The notes under the pieces are model-generated. The model did not search any database, was not told where the DNA came from, and saw only the letters and a program-made list of their open reading frames with translations. From Lota lota (Eukaryota > Chordata > Actinopteri > Gadiformes > Lotidae): a stretch of DNA of 64,000 nt. The number at the start of each line of letters is the position of its first letter. Within the stretch, counting starts at the first letter, position 1. This document shows positions 13,535 to 25,665 of the stretch, piece after piece. Position numbers and translations under genes: made by a program. The stretch is from contig JACYXH010000175.1 of the NCBI GenBank assembly GCA_026745465.1, positions 424,501 to 488,500 on the forward strand. Direction: 5' to 3'.

Positions 13535-14272
13535 TCATATTGTCCTTGAACCTGCAACAGAACAGAAAACACTTTTCGGTTATTTTCCATTTCTGAATTG
13601 AAAAATGTGGAAAAGTTTTCAAAGTTGATCACCAAAATGTAAGGAAAATAAATGAATAAATAATGTGATTGAATAGCCTACACTGGCTATCCTAAATCGT
13701 AAAATGCATAGACGTTATATAAACGAGTCAAGCAAAAAGATCACCCAGCCAGCTTACTGAATCTGCTGGCGGTGTTGCAGCCCAGGGAACTCATGGATCC
13801 GATCCGGTCCATTCTCCCGCCGAAGCAGTTGGACGACTTCCTGCTGGAGTCGTTGTTCCGGACGGACCTCAAGTTCTTCGCCGAGAGGAACTCCCTGATG
13901 GCGGCCTCGTCCAGCCTCGCCTGGAACTCTTCCTCCTCACTGTCCGGCTTCGCGGGCATTTCGACGTCCAGGGCGTCCTCCCTCTCGACGGGGAGCTGTT
14001 CCATCCTGGTCTCTGCCGGTAGAGACTCCTCTAGTCTGCGGAGTAGCATCTGCAATTCAAGACAGAGTGCATTATATAAAAATATAAATAAAGATATCAA
14101 ATAAAAGATATGCGAATCCAACAGCAGTAGTAACACGAGGACAACGTTGTAGGCTTACCTTTAAGAGGTCAACGTCATTACCGCCCAGGCCGGTGTTGAC
14201 GGGATGCGATCTTAACACCTGCAGGTTGACGAGTAGACCGAGGCAGAACAGTGAGAGATGAGACAGTTGCAT
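13535..14272 (-). CDS. nppb: B-type natriuretic peptide precursor (BNP)
   Basis: Minus-strand exons 14272-14159 (38 codons), 14049-13758 (97 codons plus one base) and 13551-13535 (ends TGA) give 140 residues. Exon 1 begins MQLSHLSLFCLGLLVNLQVL (signal peptide) and ends DVDLLK before GTAAGC. Exon 2 starts MLLRRLEESLP. The ring is CFGGRMDRIGSMSSLGC (residues 113-129). Upstream, RSVR in NLRSVRNNDSS is a furin-type site. The donor TTCA|GTAAGC joins an acceptor with a good pyrimidine tract (TTCTGTTCTGTTGCAG), making the tail NTASRFSSRTI. The downstream minus strand holds several AUUUA motifs, typical of BNP mRNA instability elements. Order next to nppa supports nppb. BNP is a ventricular/atrial hormone signalling through receptor guanylyl cyclases. 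The tail encoded by exon 3 is the least certain part. Confidence 0.88.
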
Positions 14273-14352
14273 GTTGTCTTCGGTTAGTTTCTCTTTCCTT
14301 TGTGTCTTTGCTCGGAGGCTGTCTTAGTTTCTGACCCTCGGTGAGCATGGTT

Positions 14353-14360
14353 CTTTTATA
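14353..14360 (-). promoter_or_regulatory. nppb TATA box
   Basis: TATAAAAG on the minus strand, 80 bases before the nppb ATG, implying a 5' UTR of about 50 bases. Confidence 0.8.
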
Positions 14361-14401
14361 CTGAGGTTTGACATCCTCAGCTATGGGAGGAATTGTGCTC
14401 G

Positions 14402-14426
14402 CATTCCTGACACCTGCTTCTGATAA
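14402..14426 (-). promoter_or_regulatory. nppb cardiac enhancer-like cluster
   Basis: Plus-strand reading: CATTCC (M-CAT/TEAD, 14402-14407), TGACACCT (T-box half-site, 14408-14415) and TGATAA (GATA, 14421-14426) packed in 25 bp, about 45-65 bp upstream of the TATA box. GATA and M-CAT sites near the TATA box are established features of mammalian BNP promoters. Confidence 0.55.
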
Positions 14427-16033
14427 CGCGGGCACCGTCGGAAACGACTCCTTTTAAAGCTTCGACAGTGTGAGAGGATCCATAGCGATGACATAGTGAC
14501 TTACTGATTGGTGAATACTCTGCTTCAATGAGATATGTTTTGCTTTAGAATAATACGTGCACGCTCCATGAGTGTGACATTGTTTTACGACGTTAAGTGG
14601 CGGCGACGTGTTTGGTAAACACGTGTGGTCAAGCGAAGTGGCACGTATGTTATATTATTTGTGGCCACGCGCACGGTGAAGTCATCCACTCATCCCCGAG
14701 TTCCCGCTCTTGGTTCAGAATGCGCTCGAGACTGAGCTGGGTCGTTAGCGGGTCGGCCCCCGCACGTATGCTGCTGTTTACGTCCCTGTTTACCGGGCGA
14801 ATTAAACGCGGGCTGTGCATTGGTCGAGAGCTCATTTATTCGGCCTACTTCTTTTTTTTTTTTACGTTGTCTGCTTATTGTCCTGCTATAAATATAGACC
14901 TACATATTTCATTTCATATTGTAATATGTGTATTATTGCTACTTTGGGTAACACTACGCCTGTATTAAGTTCATTTAAACGTTACATTGTTCTCAATTCT
15001 CTCGCTTATTTCAGTTTGGCCATGTATTTGGATGCAGTTCTTTGAACTGTGTGGATTCTAGATATTATGCTAGGCATCATTTATTGTATCTAATATGTGA
15101 GTACTGTTGTGTTATAATAGAGGCGTTTTCGAGGTTGGATGTAGGTCTTTATGCAAATATGCAGACGGTTCAGAGAAGCTATAGGCCAACTAACTTTTCA
15201 CCTCGAAATAATTAACACTTTACCTCCTATTACAAGTGGCAGATGACAAGGAAAAAGAATACCAACCCAAATTGAGTTTTATTCATAAAATGTTAAAACA
15301 AGAAAATAAAAATTCTCATTAGCCTACAAGACGTATTTTAATTCATGAATAATAAATTAGGCTATGTATTATATTATATACAGTAATTTGATGTTTAGTT
15401 AGCGAATAAAACGTTCTAACGTCTGTAATATCCGTGCGTAAAGGGCCTTTTACGCACGCACAGTTTAGGGTCTCTTTGTGTTCCTTTCACGAACGTTGCG
15501 TTTTATTATTGTTTTTACAAAGTCAACGTACGGTTATAACGATTATTTTGGTGCGGATTAAATATCCGGTCACCGTGTGAAGTGGCCTGTATCTGTTCCA
15601 TGCTGAGACAAAAGTGGCTAATCCTCGCAGTACGTGCCAGACCATTTCATCGCGGTGATGCAATGGTAGAGCACCTCTTGGTTTAACACCTCTCGTAGGA
15701 GGTTCCCGGCAGCTCTCTCCCGAGGTATCTCCAGCTCCATCATGAGAAGGGAGGCATGTTACTTTGTCGCTCATTCGGCGGCAGGTCGAGTCATTTGCAT
15801 GCGTCTTTTATGTATTCTTCATCAATAAATTCCCAAATTGCTGATATGTAGAAAACGTATACAAAAGAAGTATAAAACTCAACCGTGGTAGACCTACGCA
15901 GTCACTTTGAGGAAGCGTGTAGGATACCCTATGTGCAAACTAATAAAGTTCATCCAAATTGTTCAACTCTCACTTTCCCGTCCAATCGTTGTTCTAAAGT
16001 CAATGGAGGCTCTTCGGCGTTTTATTAAAACAC

Positions 16034-16117
<84 letters not shown>

Positions 16118-16801
16118 AGGGCTATTAAAATGGAATTCGTCTCCGCTGTAACGTCGTCATCAAGGTAACGTAAACCCAATTCACACATTATTATTCTTTG
16201 GATTTTGGAGAGAATTCACATTTATTTTTATTTTAACCCTAAAAAGTGCGAGCCACAATGACAATGTCGTTGTGACTAAGTGACCAGTAAACACACACAT
16301 GCACATATAAGTTGAAGTATACTTTCAAGACTAATTAACAATGGAGTGACAAATCGTTGTGTTTTAGATAGGCCTTAGGACTTAACCTGGCCGGAATGAC
16401 CGAAACTCACTGAAACAGGAGCTGCAAATATGGATGTAGTGTTTTATAAGTCATATTATAAATAAAATAAAAACCTTCATAAACATTAGGCCTATTTTAA
16501 ATAAGTAATACAAAAGTAACAAAGAATAAGTGTACTCACACATTGCAATATTATGCAAAATATGTATTTCACATCATAACAGACGATGATTCAGGTCTTA
16601 CAAGAAAATAAATAAATACATTTATAATAACAGCTAGTCTTTAATCTTAAATATTGAATGAAAATAAGGGAAATCATGTTTCCCAATGAAACAATTAAAT
16701 ATCCACATATGCAAACGGTCAGGCTTCAATAACGTGCACGACTAACGCCCCTTGTAAACTTATCGATGAACGCATCGAGTATCGATCCACTTCCACGTCC
16801 A

Positions 16802-16838
<37 letters not shown>

Positions 16839-16968
16839 TTGCCGTAGCCTGCGACTCTGCCACACCTGTTGAGACATTACAAAGGTGTTTAGACAACAAA
16901 ACCAAAAATAAACGCAAATTGACCAATCCGTCCGCCAGTTTGTCGTTTCCAGCGCGGTGTCTTCTTAC
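14427..16968. other. nppb-CNP-3 intergenic DNA and CNP-3 3' UTR
   Basis: No coding exon recognised. Contains a (GA)n tract at 16037-16113, a (TC)n patch at 16803-16838, and an AT-rich stretch (16200-16720) with minus-strand AUUUA motifs and AATAAA (16221-16226), probably CNP-3 3' UTR. Confidence 0.6.
16037..16113. repeat. (GA)n microsatellite
   Basis: About 38 GA units. Confidence 0.97.
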
Positions 16969-16978
16969 CTCCGGCCGT

Positions 16979-17483
16979 TCAGCAGCCCAGTCCGCTGAAG
17001 GATCCGATTCTTTCCAACCGGACACCAAAGCAGCTCCGAAGCCCACCTTTCTTGTAACGGTTCCACGAGCGCTTGGAAGTACTCACGATGTCCTTGAGGA
17101 AACGTACGATGGCGTTTTCTTTATCTTCCAGCGCGGAATTAGTCGCGTCCTCCGAGTCCCAAGGTTGCTCCGGCCCCGCGGCATCGAACACGGACTTTTG
17201 TGCGTTCGCACCTTTTCCCGCAGCCCCGGTTTCTTCCTGCGTATAATACGGCGCATTACTTTCCTCTTCCAAAAGTTGCGTCAAACTCTGAAAACATAAC
17301 GAGAAAAACAATGAGTTACAATACATGATGGCATAATATTAATAGACCAGTTATTTAAAAAACAAAAACAACAATGAAATAACTTACCTGGAGATTGGAG
17401 ACTGGTTTTGCAGTTCCGAAAGAAAATAATAAAATTGCGGATAAACAGCAAAACCATGCATGAGAAATCATCTTCATGCGCAT
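16979..17483 (-). CDS. cnp3: C-type natriuretic peptide 3 precursor (CNP-3)
   Basis: Minus-strand exons 17483-17388 (32 codons) and 17287-16979 (102 codons plus TGA) give 134 residues. Exon 1 encodes the signal peptide (MRMKMISHAWFCCLSAILLF). The first ATG of three in the same frame was taken. Exon 2 starts SLTQLLEEES. The ring CFGVRLERIGSFSGLGC (residues 118-134) ends at the last Cys with an immediate stop, the defining mark of CNPs. Dibasic KK before GGLRSCFG predicts a 22-residue hormone, as in CNP-22. A donor (GGAG|GTAAGA, last exon base 16969) ten bases past the stop suggests a 3' UTR intron, with a possible acceptor near 16875. CNP-3 is the lineage thought to have given rise to ANP, BNP and VNP by tandem duplication, and linkage with them fits. 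The ring has Glu where Asp is usual (LERIG). Confidence 0.92.
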
Positions 17484-17537
17484 TTCTTTCCGTTTGTAGA
17501 CAGTGGCTTGGTTCTGGAGTCAGTGTACTCTGTGCTC

Positions 17538-17545
17538 TTTTTATA
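17538..17545 (-). promoter_or_regulatory. CNP-3 TATA box
   Basis: TATAAAAA on the minus strand, 55 bases before the chosen ATG, close but compatible with a short 5' UTR of about 25-30 bases. Confidence 0.65.
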
Positions 17546-18839
17546 TCCACGACATTTCGTCCCCATGTTGTGAAAAATCAGCAAAGCGTGACAAATCTTC
17601 CCCTGGCCCGTGTGGGCGTGGAGTTAATCTCAGTCCACGCTTCACCTCAATTGACATGTGGATAGTGATTGGATGCTTTGGCAGCTATTACTACGGACAC
17701 TTCATTTCTACATTCAATTGGAAATGTCACGCTCCGATTCCATGCAGGCCTATTCTACTATTATCGTAGTAGATCTACCAAACAACGTCGACATTATTTG
17801 TTTATTTGTTTATTAATAGGATTAGCTGATGCCATGGCAGTCAGCTAATCTTCCTTTACACTACATTACATTACATTTCTTTAGAGTTACAAGTTCATAC
17901 CACATATTTAAATAACTATCCATATCAAAGTCAATGGTTTTTAAATAAAGAAATGTCATTCATTGGCCTATCAAGCTTGTCATTAGCCGGTAGCCAGATG
18001 CTTGAGGACAAATGCAACATTTCTAAAAACCATTGTTCATGGGTGTTTCCTACGTTACATAAAGGACTGATATCTCATCTTGACCTATACTGTTTTAATA
18101 CATTATACAATGCAGACCTGTGAGTTGGGTCCTGTTAAGCTGCGTTTTTGTTTTGTAGAGTTAATCAGGTATTGGGTCCATATATGTATACACAAAAATA
18201 ATCGACTAGCCTATTATGTTATACCTATGTCATGTGCATGGAAATCTTATGAAATGGATATTTAATCGTGATATTATTATTATTAAGCACTATTGTACAG
18301 AATGATATTGTGCTTGAATCCTGAACATTGACATTGAAGAGTCCCAGCCGTACCACTGACATCACACATGGGAGGGCCCACCCAGATAGCTCGATTGGCC
18401 CACCAGTTGGTACAGCCCAGGTGCAGGTACCGGCGGGTCGATTTTCAGAACGGCTTGTAATGGCCAATCAACATCCCACCTGGTCGTTAAAGTAGGGCCC
18501 TTTAATCAGCAGATACATTCCCCATTCGCCTTTCTCACAACGCAGCACCTTAGGTTGATGCATTATAAGTAGACCGTCGCCTATAGACGTGTCAGGTTAA
18601 TAAGCTAATAGACTCCTGGTCAGGCCAGCGCTGGCCTCAATGACTGCTGCTGCTTCCTAATGAGGGGGAACCACTTACCTTTGACATGATTGACAGTTTG
18701 GTCATCACACTCGCGAGTTGTAGTCATTTTGAAAAAAGCAAGGTTCCCTTGAGTGCCCTTTTTGTGTGAAGGATGCTATAAATGAACTTGCCTTGCCTAT
18801 TAGGTATAATAGGTAAGAAATACGAATACCCTTGCAGAT

Positions 18840-19018
18840 TTTTTCTCATTTTTACCCAAAGTGACTTACAGTTGGAGATACATGTCCTTAATGAGCATGT
18901 AGGGTTATATATCTTGCTCACGGATGCCTACAGGTAGACTGCAGTCATTGGGTTTTCCGAGCCCAGAACCTTTCGCCTGTGAGTCAAACTCCCTAACGAC
19001 TAGACCCACCTGCCCCCT
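18840..19018 (-). repeat. tRNA-derived SINE (reverse copy)
   Basis: Carries ACCCAAAGTGACTTACAGTT, then GATGCCTACAGGTAGACTGC, CAGAACCTTTCGCCTGTGAG and AACGACTAGACCCACCTGCC. The minus strand has tRNA-like A and B box regions. Same family as at 8.1, 42.4 and 49.3 kb. Confidence 0.7.
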
Positions 19019-19240
19019 CACGAAGAGCTGTTGGAGTCAAGTTAGAAGCAGTTTAGTTCTCTCTGTGCTGTTCACCTCTAGAGTGCCGAGAGTCAGTTGG
19101 ACATGATAGACCTTGAGCGGGGGAGTAGGAGGGATAGGGAGGCTAATTGACCGGCCCCTGATCGGGGCCGCTAACAGCTGCCAGCGTTAGCGGCTAATGG
19201 CTCCTCATTTGGCCCTTGGCCCCTCCTGCTCAGGTGTCGG

Positions 19241-19348
19241 GACACACACAGACAATCACATACACCACACACACCCACACACATACAGACACACAAACTC
19301 ACATACACACATATGCGCAAACACACACACACACACATATGCGCGCGT

Positions 19349-19390
<42 letters not shown>

Positions 19391-19464
19391 GCACACACAC
19401 ACACTCACATACACACACACATAAACACACAGACATGCACACACACAAACACACACATATGCAC

Positions 19465-19512
<48 letters not shown>
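19241..19512. repeat. Compound (CA)n microsatellite block
   Basis: About 270 bp of CA-rich sequence with ATATGCGC interruptions, ending in a pure (CA)n run at about 19469-19512. Confidence 0.97.
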
Positions 19513-19514
<2 letters not shown>

Positions 19515-20660
19515 AACAGAAATGTCCATGCCATGGATATGTTACTGGGTCTTTGACGAAACCAGATTTTCTACCACTGGATGTTTAGAAGTTTACACAA
19601 CATGTAACAAGTTTACATAACATGTAAATAAAATGCAAAACTTAATAAATCAAACACAAATGTATGTATATTTACCTGTATGTCCATAGTAACTTTATTA
19701 CCAGCTCTGGGTTGCTGTGCCCAGACTTTTCTAATGGTGAGTAAATATGTCTTTATTTGCATGGTGTGTTGGTTGGTATAATGGGCAAAATGCATCTCTT
19801 GTAATATTTAACCAACAGTTTAACCAGAAAGAACGAGTTTGTGTGACCAGTTGATATCATAGTCATGTATGATAGGATGATAGTCATATCTGCCCAGAGT
19901 CTTTCCTGTATTTCGAGCTGGGTTCTCCCTCCACACCTCTTCTCCCCAGATCCTCCTCCACACTCTCCTTGGTGAGTAACACTACCTGGAGGACGTCTCC
20001 ATCCAGTATGTGTCGTCGATCAGTGTGCACCCGTGACCAATGACACATCCGCCTCCGACACTCTTAATAATCTAACAATAAATCTTGCTTGCTATACGCT
20101 CCCGCAACGATTTCCACGCCAGGGGGGCGATGGCGAAGTGACGTATGCAGGGAATGTAATGCCTGATAAGGGATGGCACGAAGAGAAGGGGGGCGGGGGA
20201 TGTAAACGGAGAGCTGGTCACAGATGTCCTCGTCCTAAACGCTCCTGTCCACCATGTTCTGTCACTTCCTGTCTGGCGGTTTTGTTTATCTAAAGGACAT
20301 TGCATAGAGAAGATAGCTATAGTGCGGAGCTTTATGTTGATTTGTTTTAATCGCTTCATTTGAACCAATATCTCCTTTTGTCTGAACACAGTTGGTCATC
20401 CACACATGTCTAAACTTTGCAGATTATTGATTGACAGTTTAAAAATATCTTTGTCAGTTAACTCAGAATTATAACGAATTGTAATACTCAGAATACAGCC
20501 TTGCCGGGGGAAATGTTAAAAGTAGTTTATATTTGTGACAAATCTTTTCATATTGGAGATCATTTCGTTTGATAAGGGGTTTGTTCTCCTGATGTTTACA
20601 CATTCTGGGTTAGGGGAAGTTTGAATGAAAGAGAAGACGGCAGACATCCCTCATACTGTT

Positions 20661-20704
20661 AGGTCAAACATGACATCACATCTGATGTCATATTTAATGG
20701 ACAT
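20661..20704. repeat. 44-bp dispersed duplication, copy 1
   Basis: Starts AGGTCAAACATGACATCACA and ends TATTTAATGGACAT. It differs at one of 44 positions from 22640-22683. Confidence 0.85.
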
Positions 20705-21117
20705 GACCCTACAAACTACACTACAGAAAGCTCTCAGGTAGATAGTCAAGGTTTCTTGCTAACCTTTTGAAATGTATTTTGTTGTGCCTGTTTTTTTGTG
20801 GCATTCTTCATTGGTTTTAGGACGGCATGGCTGCATGCCTGCACTCATTGTGTGCTAAACTTTAACATATGGCCTCACCTCCTCCTCCTCCTTCCTTTCA
20901 TCTTATCTCCTGGTATCTTGGCTGTTTCTCGTCTTTCAGCACAATGCCTCGAATTCTTTTGCAAAACACACATTGAATTCCTGTGTTACAAATAATTATA
21001 AATTCTTTCTTCTTTGTGGACCATTATGCCAATTATATTATTATTGTTATTATTATTATTATTTTATTTTTATTTTTATGCCTAGCTCCTATTTTCTGGA
21101 GTCAACATCACAGTATT

Positions 21118-21290
21118 TTATTTGACCTTTAACAAGACAGGTTAAGAGGTTAAGTCTCATTGAGGCCGACCTCTTTTCCAAGAGACCAGATGAGCAGCAG
21201 CAGTACACATGTATAAAACAACACAGACAATACAGCCAAATACCATTATAGTACATACACAATGACACGCATGGAAGTGAGACTGTGGTC
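21118..21290. repeat. Teleost interspersed repeat fragment
   Basis: TTTGACCTTTAACAAGACAG, TCTCATTGAGG and CTCTTTTCCAAGAGACCAGA, followed by ATAAAACAACACAGACAATA, resemble a common fish interspersed repeat. Class uncertain. Confidence 0.5.
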
Positions 21291-22639
21291 AACCAGCCAT
21301 GCTTCTCTCTGTCTCGGCTTCATCCAATAACCTTGGCCTGGATACACAGTGCTGCTACCTGACAGTGATACAGCGATGCTACACTACAGGGCCCAAGGTC
21401 TATGCAGGAAAGGCTCCACTCTGTTTGTCTCTATGGCCCCGTTGGATCTCCAGGGACAGACTCTATCTGGACACACACAGTTATGCACAGCGTATCTACT
21501 TTAAGTGTCCCGGTCAACCAAAGGGTATTTTAAATTGAAAAATGTGTCTTAATAAACATCAAACTAAAAGCTGTGACACTGAGTGTGACACACTACGTTC
21601 AACTCAACTAAATTCAAGTAAAATGGTTCTGTAAAATCAATGCATGTGTAGGCCTTGCATGGCTTTGTCTACCATTGTCTGACTTGTTTGAATGGACGAT
21701 CATCCAGCACACTTGTCATAGGTGGATTGTGTCATGATCACAATATGCATATGAATGTTATAATTGAGTATTTCAGGTATGAAATCAGATTGAAGGTATT
21801 GCTTTTCCTCTGTCCTTTAACAAACATGGAATTAGGGAAAATTTTGAGTGCACGTCTTTCTTCAAAAATGTATTTAGACAAAAAATGTGCAAGCAGACAG
21901 TTCGTTTGTGTTATGCTCCAGCAGTAGGAATCCTAAAGTAAAAGCTTATCCCAAATCAGAAACGTAACCACTGTTGACTGACGTTATGTCTCCAATCTCC
22001 ATCCACCCAGCAATGATAAGCAGTTTTCAATTTCAACGTAATCCAGGCCTCAACGGTATTATCATCAGTTGGAATTCCATCTCCACACCGTTCGTCCAGC
22101 AAGACAGCAGGAACCAGAACCGGAAGCCCTTATTTGGTCATACATTGGGGGTAGGGAACCTACGTGTGCCCTAGGAGGCACCCTGGGGTCCAGACCTCAC
22201 TCAGTCTCGCTGGCTGAGGTTCCCACGCCGTGGTGGTGGTAGGTCATGTCTTCCTGTGGCCGTGTGGAAACACATCGGGGCGAGCGTGATCTAAATGTAA
22301 CCCTCTCCAGTCGCCACCTTCACCTGATAAGACCCTTTTTACACATTCAGGGACACGGCCGCATATATTTAGCCTGAGCTAATGCTATTTTTAACACGGG
22401 ACACTGAAATAAACCCCCACAAGTATGTGAGTATTTTGCACTCGTGTCATCCTCGAGATATTGCGAGGAAAGTCCTAGGAAATATATTTACTGTTATTAT
22501 AAGTAATAGTACTATGATATTAGTAATACCTATGTAAGAAACATAGCACTGTCAACCCGCTTTGGAGGAACAACACAGTATTTGGATCATTTATTAACTG
22601 ATTTCCCATCTATAGTATGAAATCCTTCATGCTCTCAGC

Positions 22640-22683
22640 AGGTCAAACATGACATCACATCTGATGTTATATTTAATGGACAT
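22640..22683. repeat. 44-bp dispersed duplication, copy 2
   Basis: Copy of 20661-20704 with one C-to-T difference. Contains the inverted core ACATCACATCTGATGT. Confidence 0.85.
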
Positions 22684-23989
22684 AATGTATGATCCTACGC
22701 ACACGCACACACACACGCAAACACACACACACATGCACGCGCACACACACACAGTACTGTAACAAAACATAAAATGTATTTGTTGTTTGGTTGTTATTCA
22801 TTAACACAAGAAATAGGGTATTCGTTACCACAAGGCCAGAGTAGGTCTTTTTCCAATCCTTCATTGTGTGTTTCCATGACGCTAAGGCCCTTTGAACCTG
22901 GGTCAGGCCCGCTGGTCAGCTCATTAGGTCAATTAATCCCTACAATCTTAAAGAATAATGTAAACATTTTCCCTCTTTCAAGGCACAAAGCACTGTATGC
23001 TCTTTGTTTTAAAATAATTTCCAATCCTGATGATTCATATTTTCTTTTACAGGATAGGCCTATTATTAAAAGCAGCCCGGAACCAAACCAAATCCTCCAT
23101 CTCAGTACACACCTCTAATTATGCCTCTGAGCCATAATGAAGGCAGAAATTGAAACCGCCATTTAGTGTGTCATTAAAACCTCTTTAGTGCCCGCCCCCC
23201 CCCCTCCCCCTCACCTCCCGTCGAGTCCTGACAGATATGAATGGTGGGACCGCGGGTATCGACACCCCGTTGTCCCCGGCGACGCCGCTTCTACCGTCAC
23301 ACAGCTAATCTTTCAAGTCATTATTTTCTTTTAAGCTGGCTTCGGCGCCAGGCTTTAGACAAAAGCAAAACAACAACTTTTTTTGTCTTGTTTCTTTTAT
23401 GTTTCTTTAAATGAAGGTGTCATTTGTATCTCGGGGAGGAGACGAGAAACCAAACGCTAACGCTTTTGTTTTTTTCTTACCTGATAATAAAGTGCAAACT
23501 AGGTCATTATGGCCTGTATTTAGCTGTCTCTACTTCTGGTGTAATAATAAAAATGCTCACGTACTTACACAAGTACTGTGCAACAAGTAGTGTAACAACA
23601 TGTACTTAATGTGTAATAATGTTATGGAACAGCATGTTGACAGTCACAACATCGTTTGATGTATGGGTGTAAGCGTGTAGGGTGGGGGTGAAAGATGGGC
23701 ACTAGAGTGGGTGCCATGTGTAGGGCATTAGCCTATTCCCAACCTGTGAACAACACAGTGCCATGTGTAAACAAGGAGTGATGATGCCACCCTGACTACA
23801 CACCACATTGACACATTACTTATTCTTGTCCATGTAATGCCATCCACTGGTTTATTAGGAATTACGAGTTCCTATTAGGCTGTTCCACTGCCTAACCCTA
23901 CCTGAATTAAACAGGGCACAGTGCCCATGTGTAAGCCACAAGGGCACTGTGATGCCCAACGCCGACTCCTGACTAGACCACCACATTCG

Positions 23990-24330
23990 ACCACATTACT
24001 CCTATTCTCTCCTCCCTCCACTGGCTTCCAATAACTGCCACGCCCGATTTTTCGGTGCTGCTGCTGAAGAATTAGACCCTGCATGGTGTAGAACCATCCT
24101 AGAGATTCCCTAGTGTCCTTAGTTGTGACTCAGATGCCTTCTTTAAATGAGAATTCAGCAGGAAATAGAGTGTTCTCTTATCGAGCGCACTATCTGTGGA
24201 AGAGTCTGCCACCTGTAACCAGGGGAGCTGACTCTCCTAGGAGTTCCCCTCAGGTCTCAGTGCAGTAACTGAGATTAAGGAGTCTACAAATATAATATAC
24301 TTTATTTGACTTGACTTTAAATGAAAAGTA
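23990..24330 (+). repeat. LINE 3'-end-like fragment
   Basis: CCTCCACTGGCTTCCAATAA translates as the LHWLP-type block found near the end of fish LINE reverse transcriptases. The following CTGTGGAAGAGTCTGCCACC and ATACTTTATTTGACTTGACT fit a LINE tail. Broken, with no long reading frame. Confidence 0.45.
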
Positions 24331-24529
24331 TTAATTAATATGTTATTATTTGACATTAGACTTATTATTATTGGGAGTAAAAGCCTCATTAGTGGAAGTA
24401 TTAGGAAATGTAGTAGCACTAGTACGGTTGGGTATATAAATAGTCCATGGACAAGCGATATACTACATTGCACTACTCCCCTACTAGTGTGTATAGGTAT
24501 GAGATCAGGTGGAGATTGAGGAAGACATT

Positions 24530-24740
24530 AGTGAGGGAGAGAGAGAGACATGGAATGGGAGAGAGAGACCAAGGGAGGGAGAGAGAGACATGGGATAGGA
24601 GAGACAGAGGGAGGGGGGGAGAGAGAGACATGGGATGGGTGAGCAAGACAGCGGGAGGGAGAGAGAGAGAGAGACATGGGAAGGGAGAGAAATACATAGT
24701 GAAAGAGAGAGAGACGGAGACAGAGAGACAAAGGGAGAAA
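24530..24740. repeat. GA-rich simple repeat
   Basis: Imperfect (GAGA)n with ACATGGGATGGGAGA-type interspersed units. A further (GA)n run lies at 24832-24854. Confidence 0.9.
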
Positions 24741-25556
24741 GAGAAAAACTAGATCTGGGCAAGGCATGAGGAGCCTGAGTGCTCCCTAATCACCAATACG
24801 GCGGTGTCGTGGGCCTGTCTGTATCCTCTGAGAGAGAGAGAGAGAGAGAGAGAGAACATGGTCTTTGTAATATGTATATATCATGAGAGAGAGAGAGTTA
24901 GAGGTAGAAAGAGATAATTTCAACCAAGCTATCAACAATGTGTAAGGAGCGAGTGAGTAATATATAATTAGATAGGGAGAGAAGCCCTGCTTTACTTTGG
25001 CAATGTTCATTGCCAATAAAGCTCAGTTGAATTGAATGGAGAGAGTAGACATGGTGTTGGTACAAGGCATTGGATCCAATATAATATTGACCCATAGATA
25101 ACTATGATTTATTTCCTGAAACCACTTCTGATGGCTTTTCTTTTGTTTGGTTTTTCTAGTCTTCGTGTATCTCTCCTTGGTCATTCTCTGCCTGGCATCC
25201 TTATGAGGTGGTATACTAAATTAACCACCTAGCAAGGTTCTTAATATCCTGCATCCATACCTAATTAACCTTATTTATTAATTTACTATACTGGTATACA
25301 CTTTGCCCCCAGTTCTCATGGCAATCTGTTAACTTTGTGCATCTGAAAATGGTTAGTGAAAAACAAATGTAATTTATTCATAAAACATGGACAGCTAGCA
25401 GTTTGTGGAGGTAATCTACCGTAGCGCTCATTACAACAATATAGCTACTGGAGAAATGTATTTCTTCTGCTGTTCCTCCATTTTAGAATAAGCCAGCGCT
25501 TGTCATTCTGTTGATTTCTTACAATGGTCTTCTTTATTGTCGTTTATATCCGACAG

Positions 25557-25665
25557 TAGCATGTTTATTAAAGTGTTGGATGAGAGAATAGCTCTTATCC
25601 TACATCCAACACTAGCATGTTTATTGAACTGTTGGATGAGAGAATAGCTCTGATTCTCCATTAAA
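25557..25665. repeat. 56-bp tandem duplication
   Basis: Two head-to-tail copies starting TAGCATGTTTATT and containing GTTGGATGAGAGAATAGCTC, at 25557 and 25613. Confidence 0.85.

Noticed and set aside
13741-13757. BNP ending SKLAG
   Set aside because: Also read-through of a donor (A|GTAAGC). Splicing to 13551 has a good pyrimidine tract.
15640-15735. Possible tRNA gene (ATGGTAGAGCA ... GGAGGTTCCCGGC)
   Set aside because: The A-box resemblance is fair, but the B box lacks GTTCGA and I could not fold a cloverleaf. At most a decayed tRNA-like fragment.
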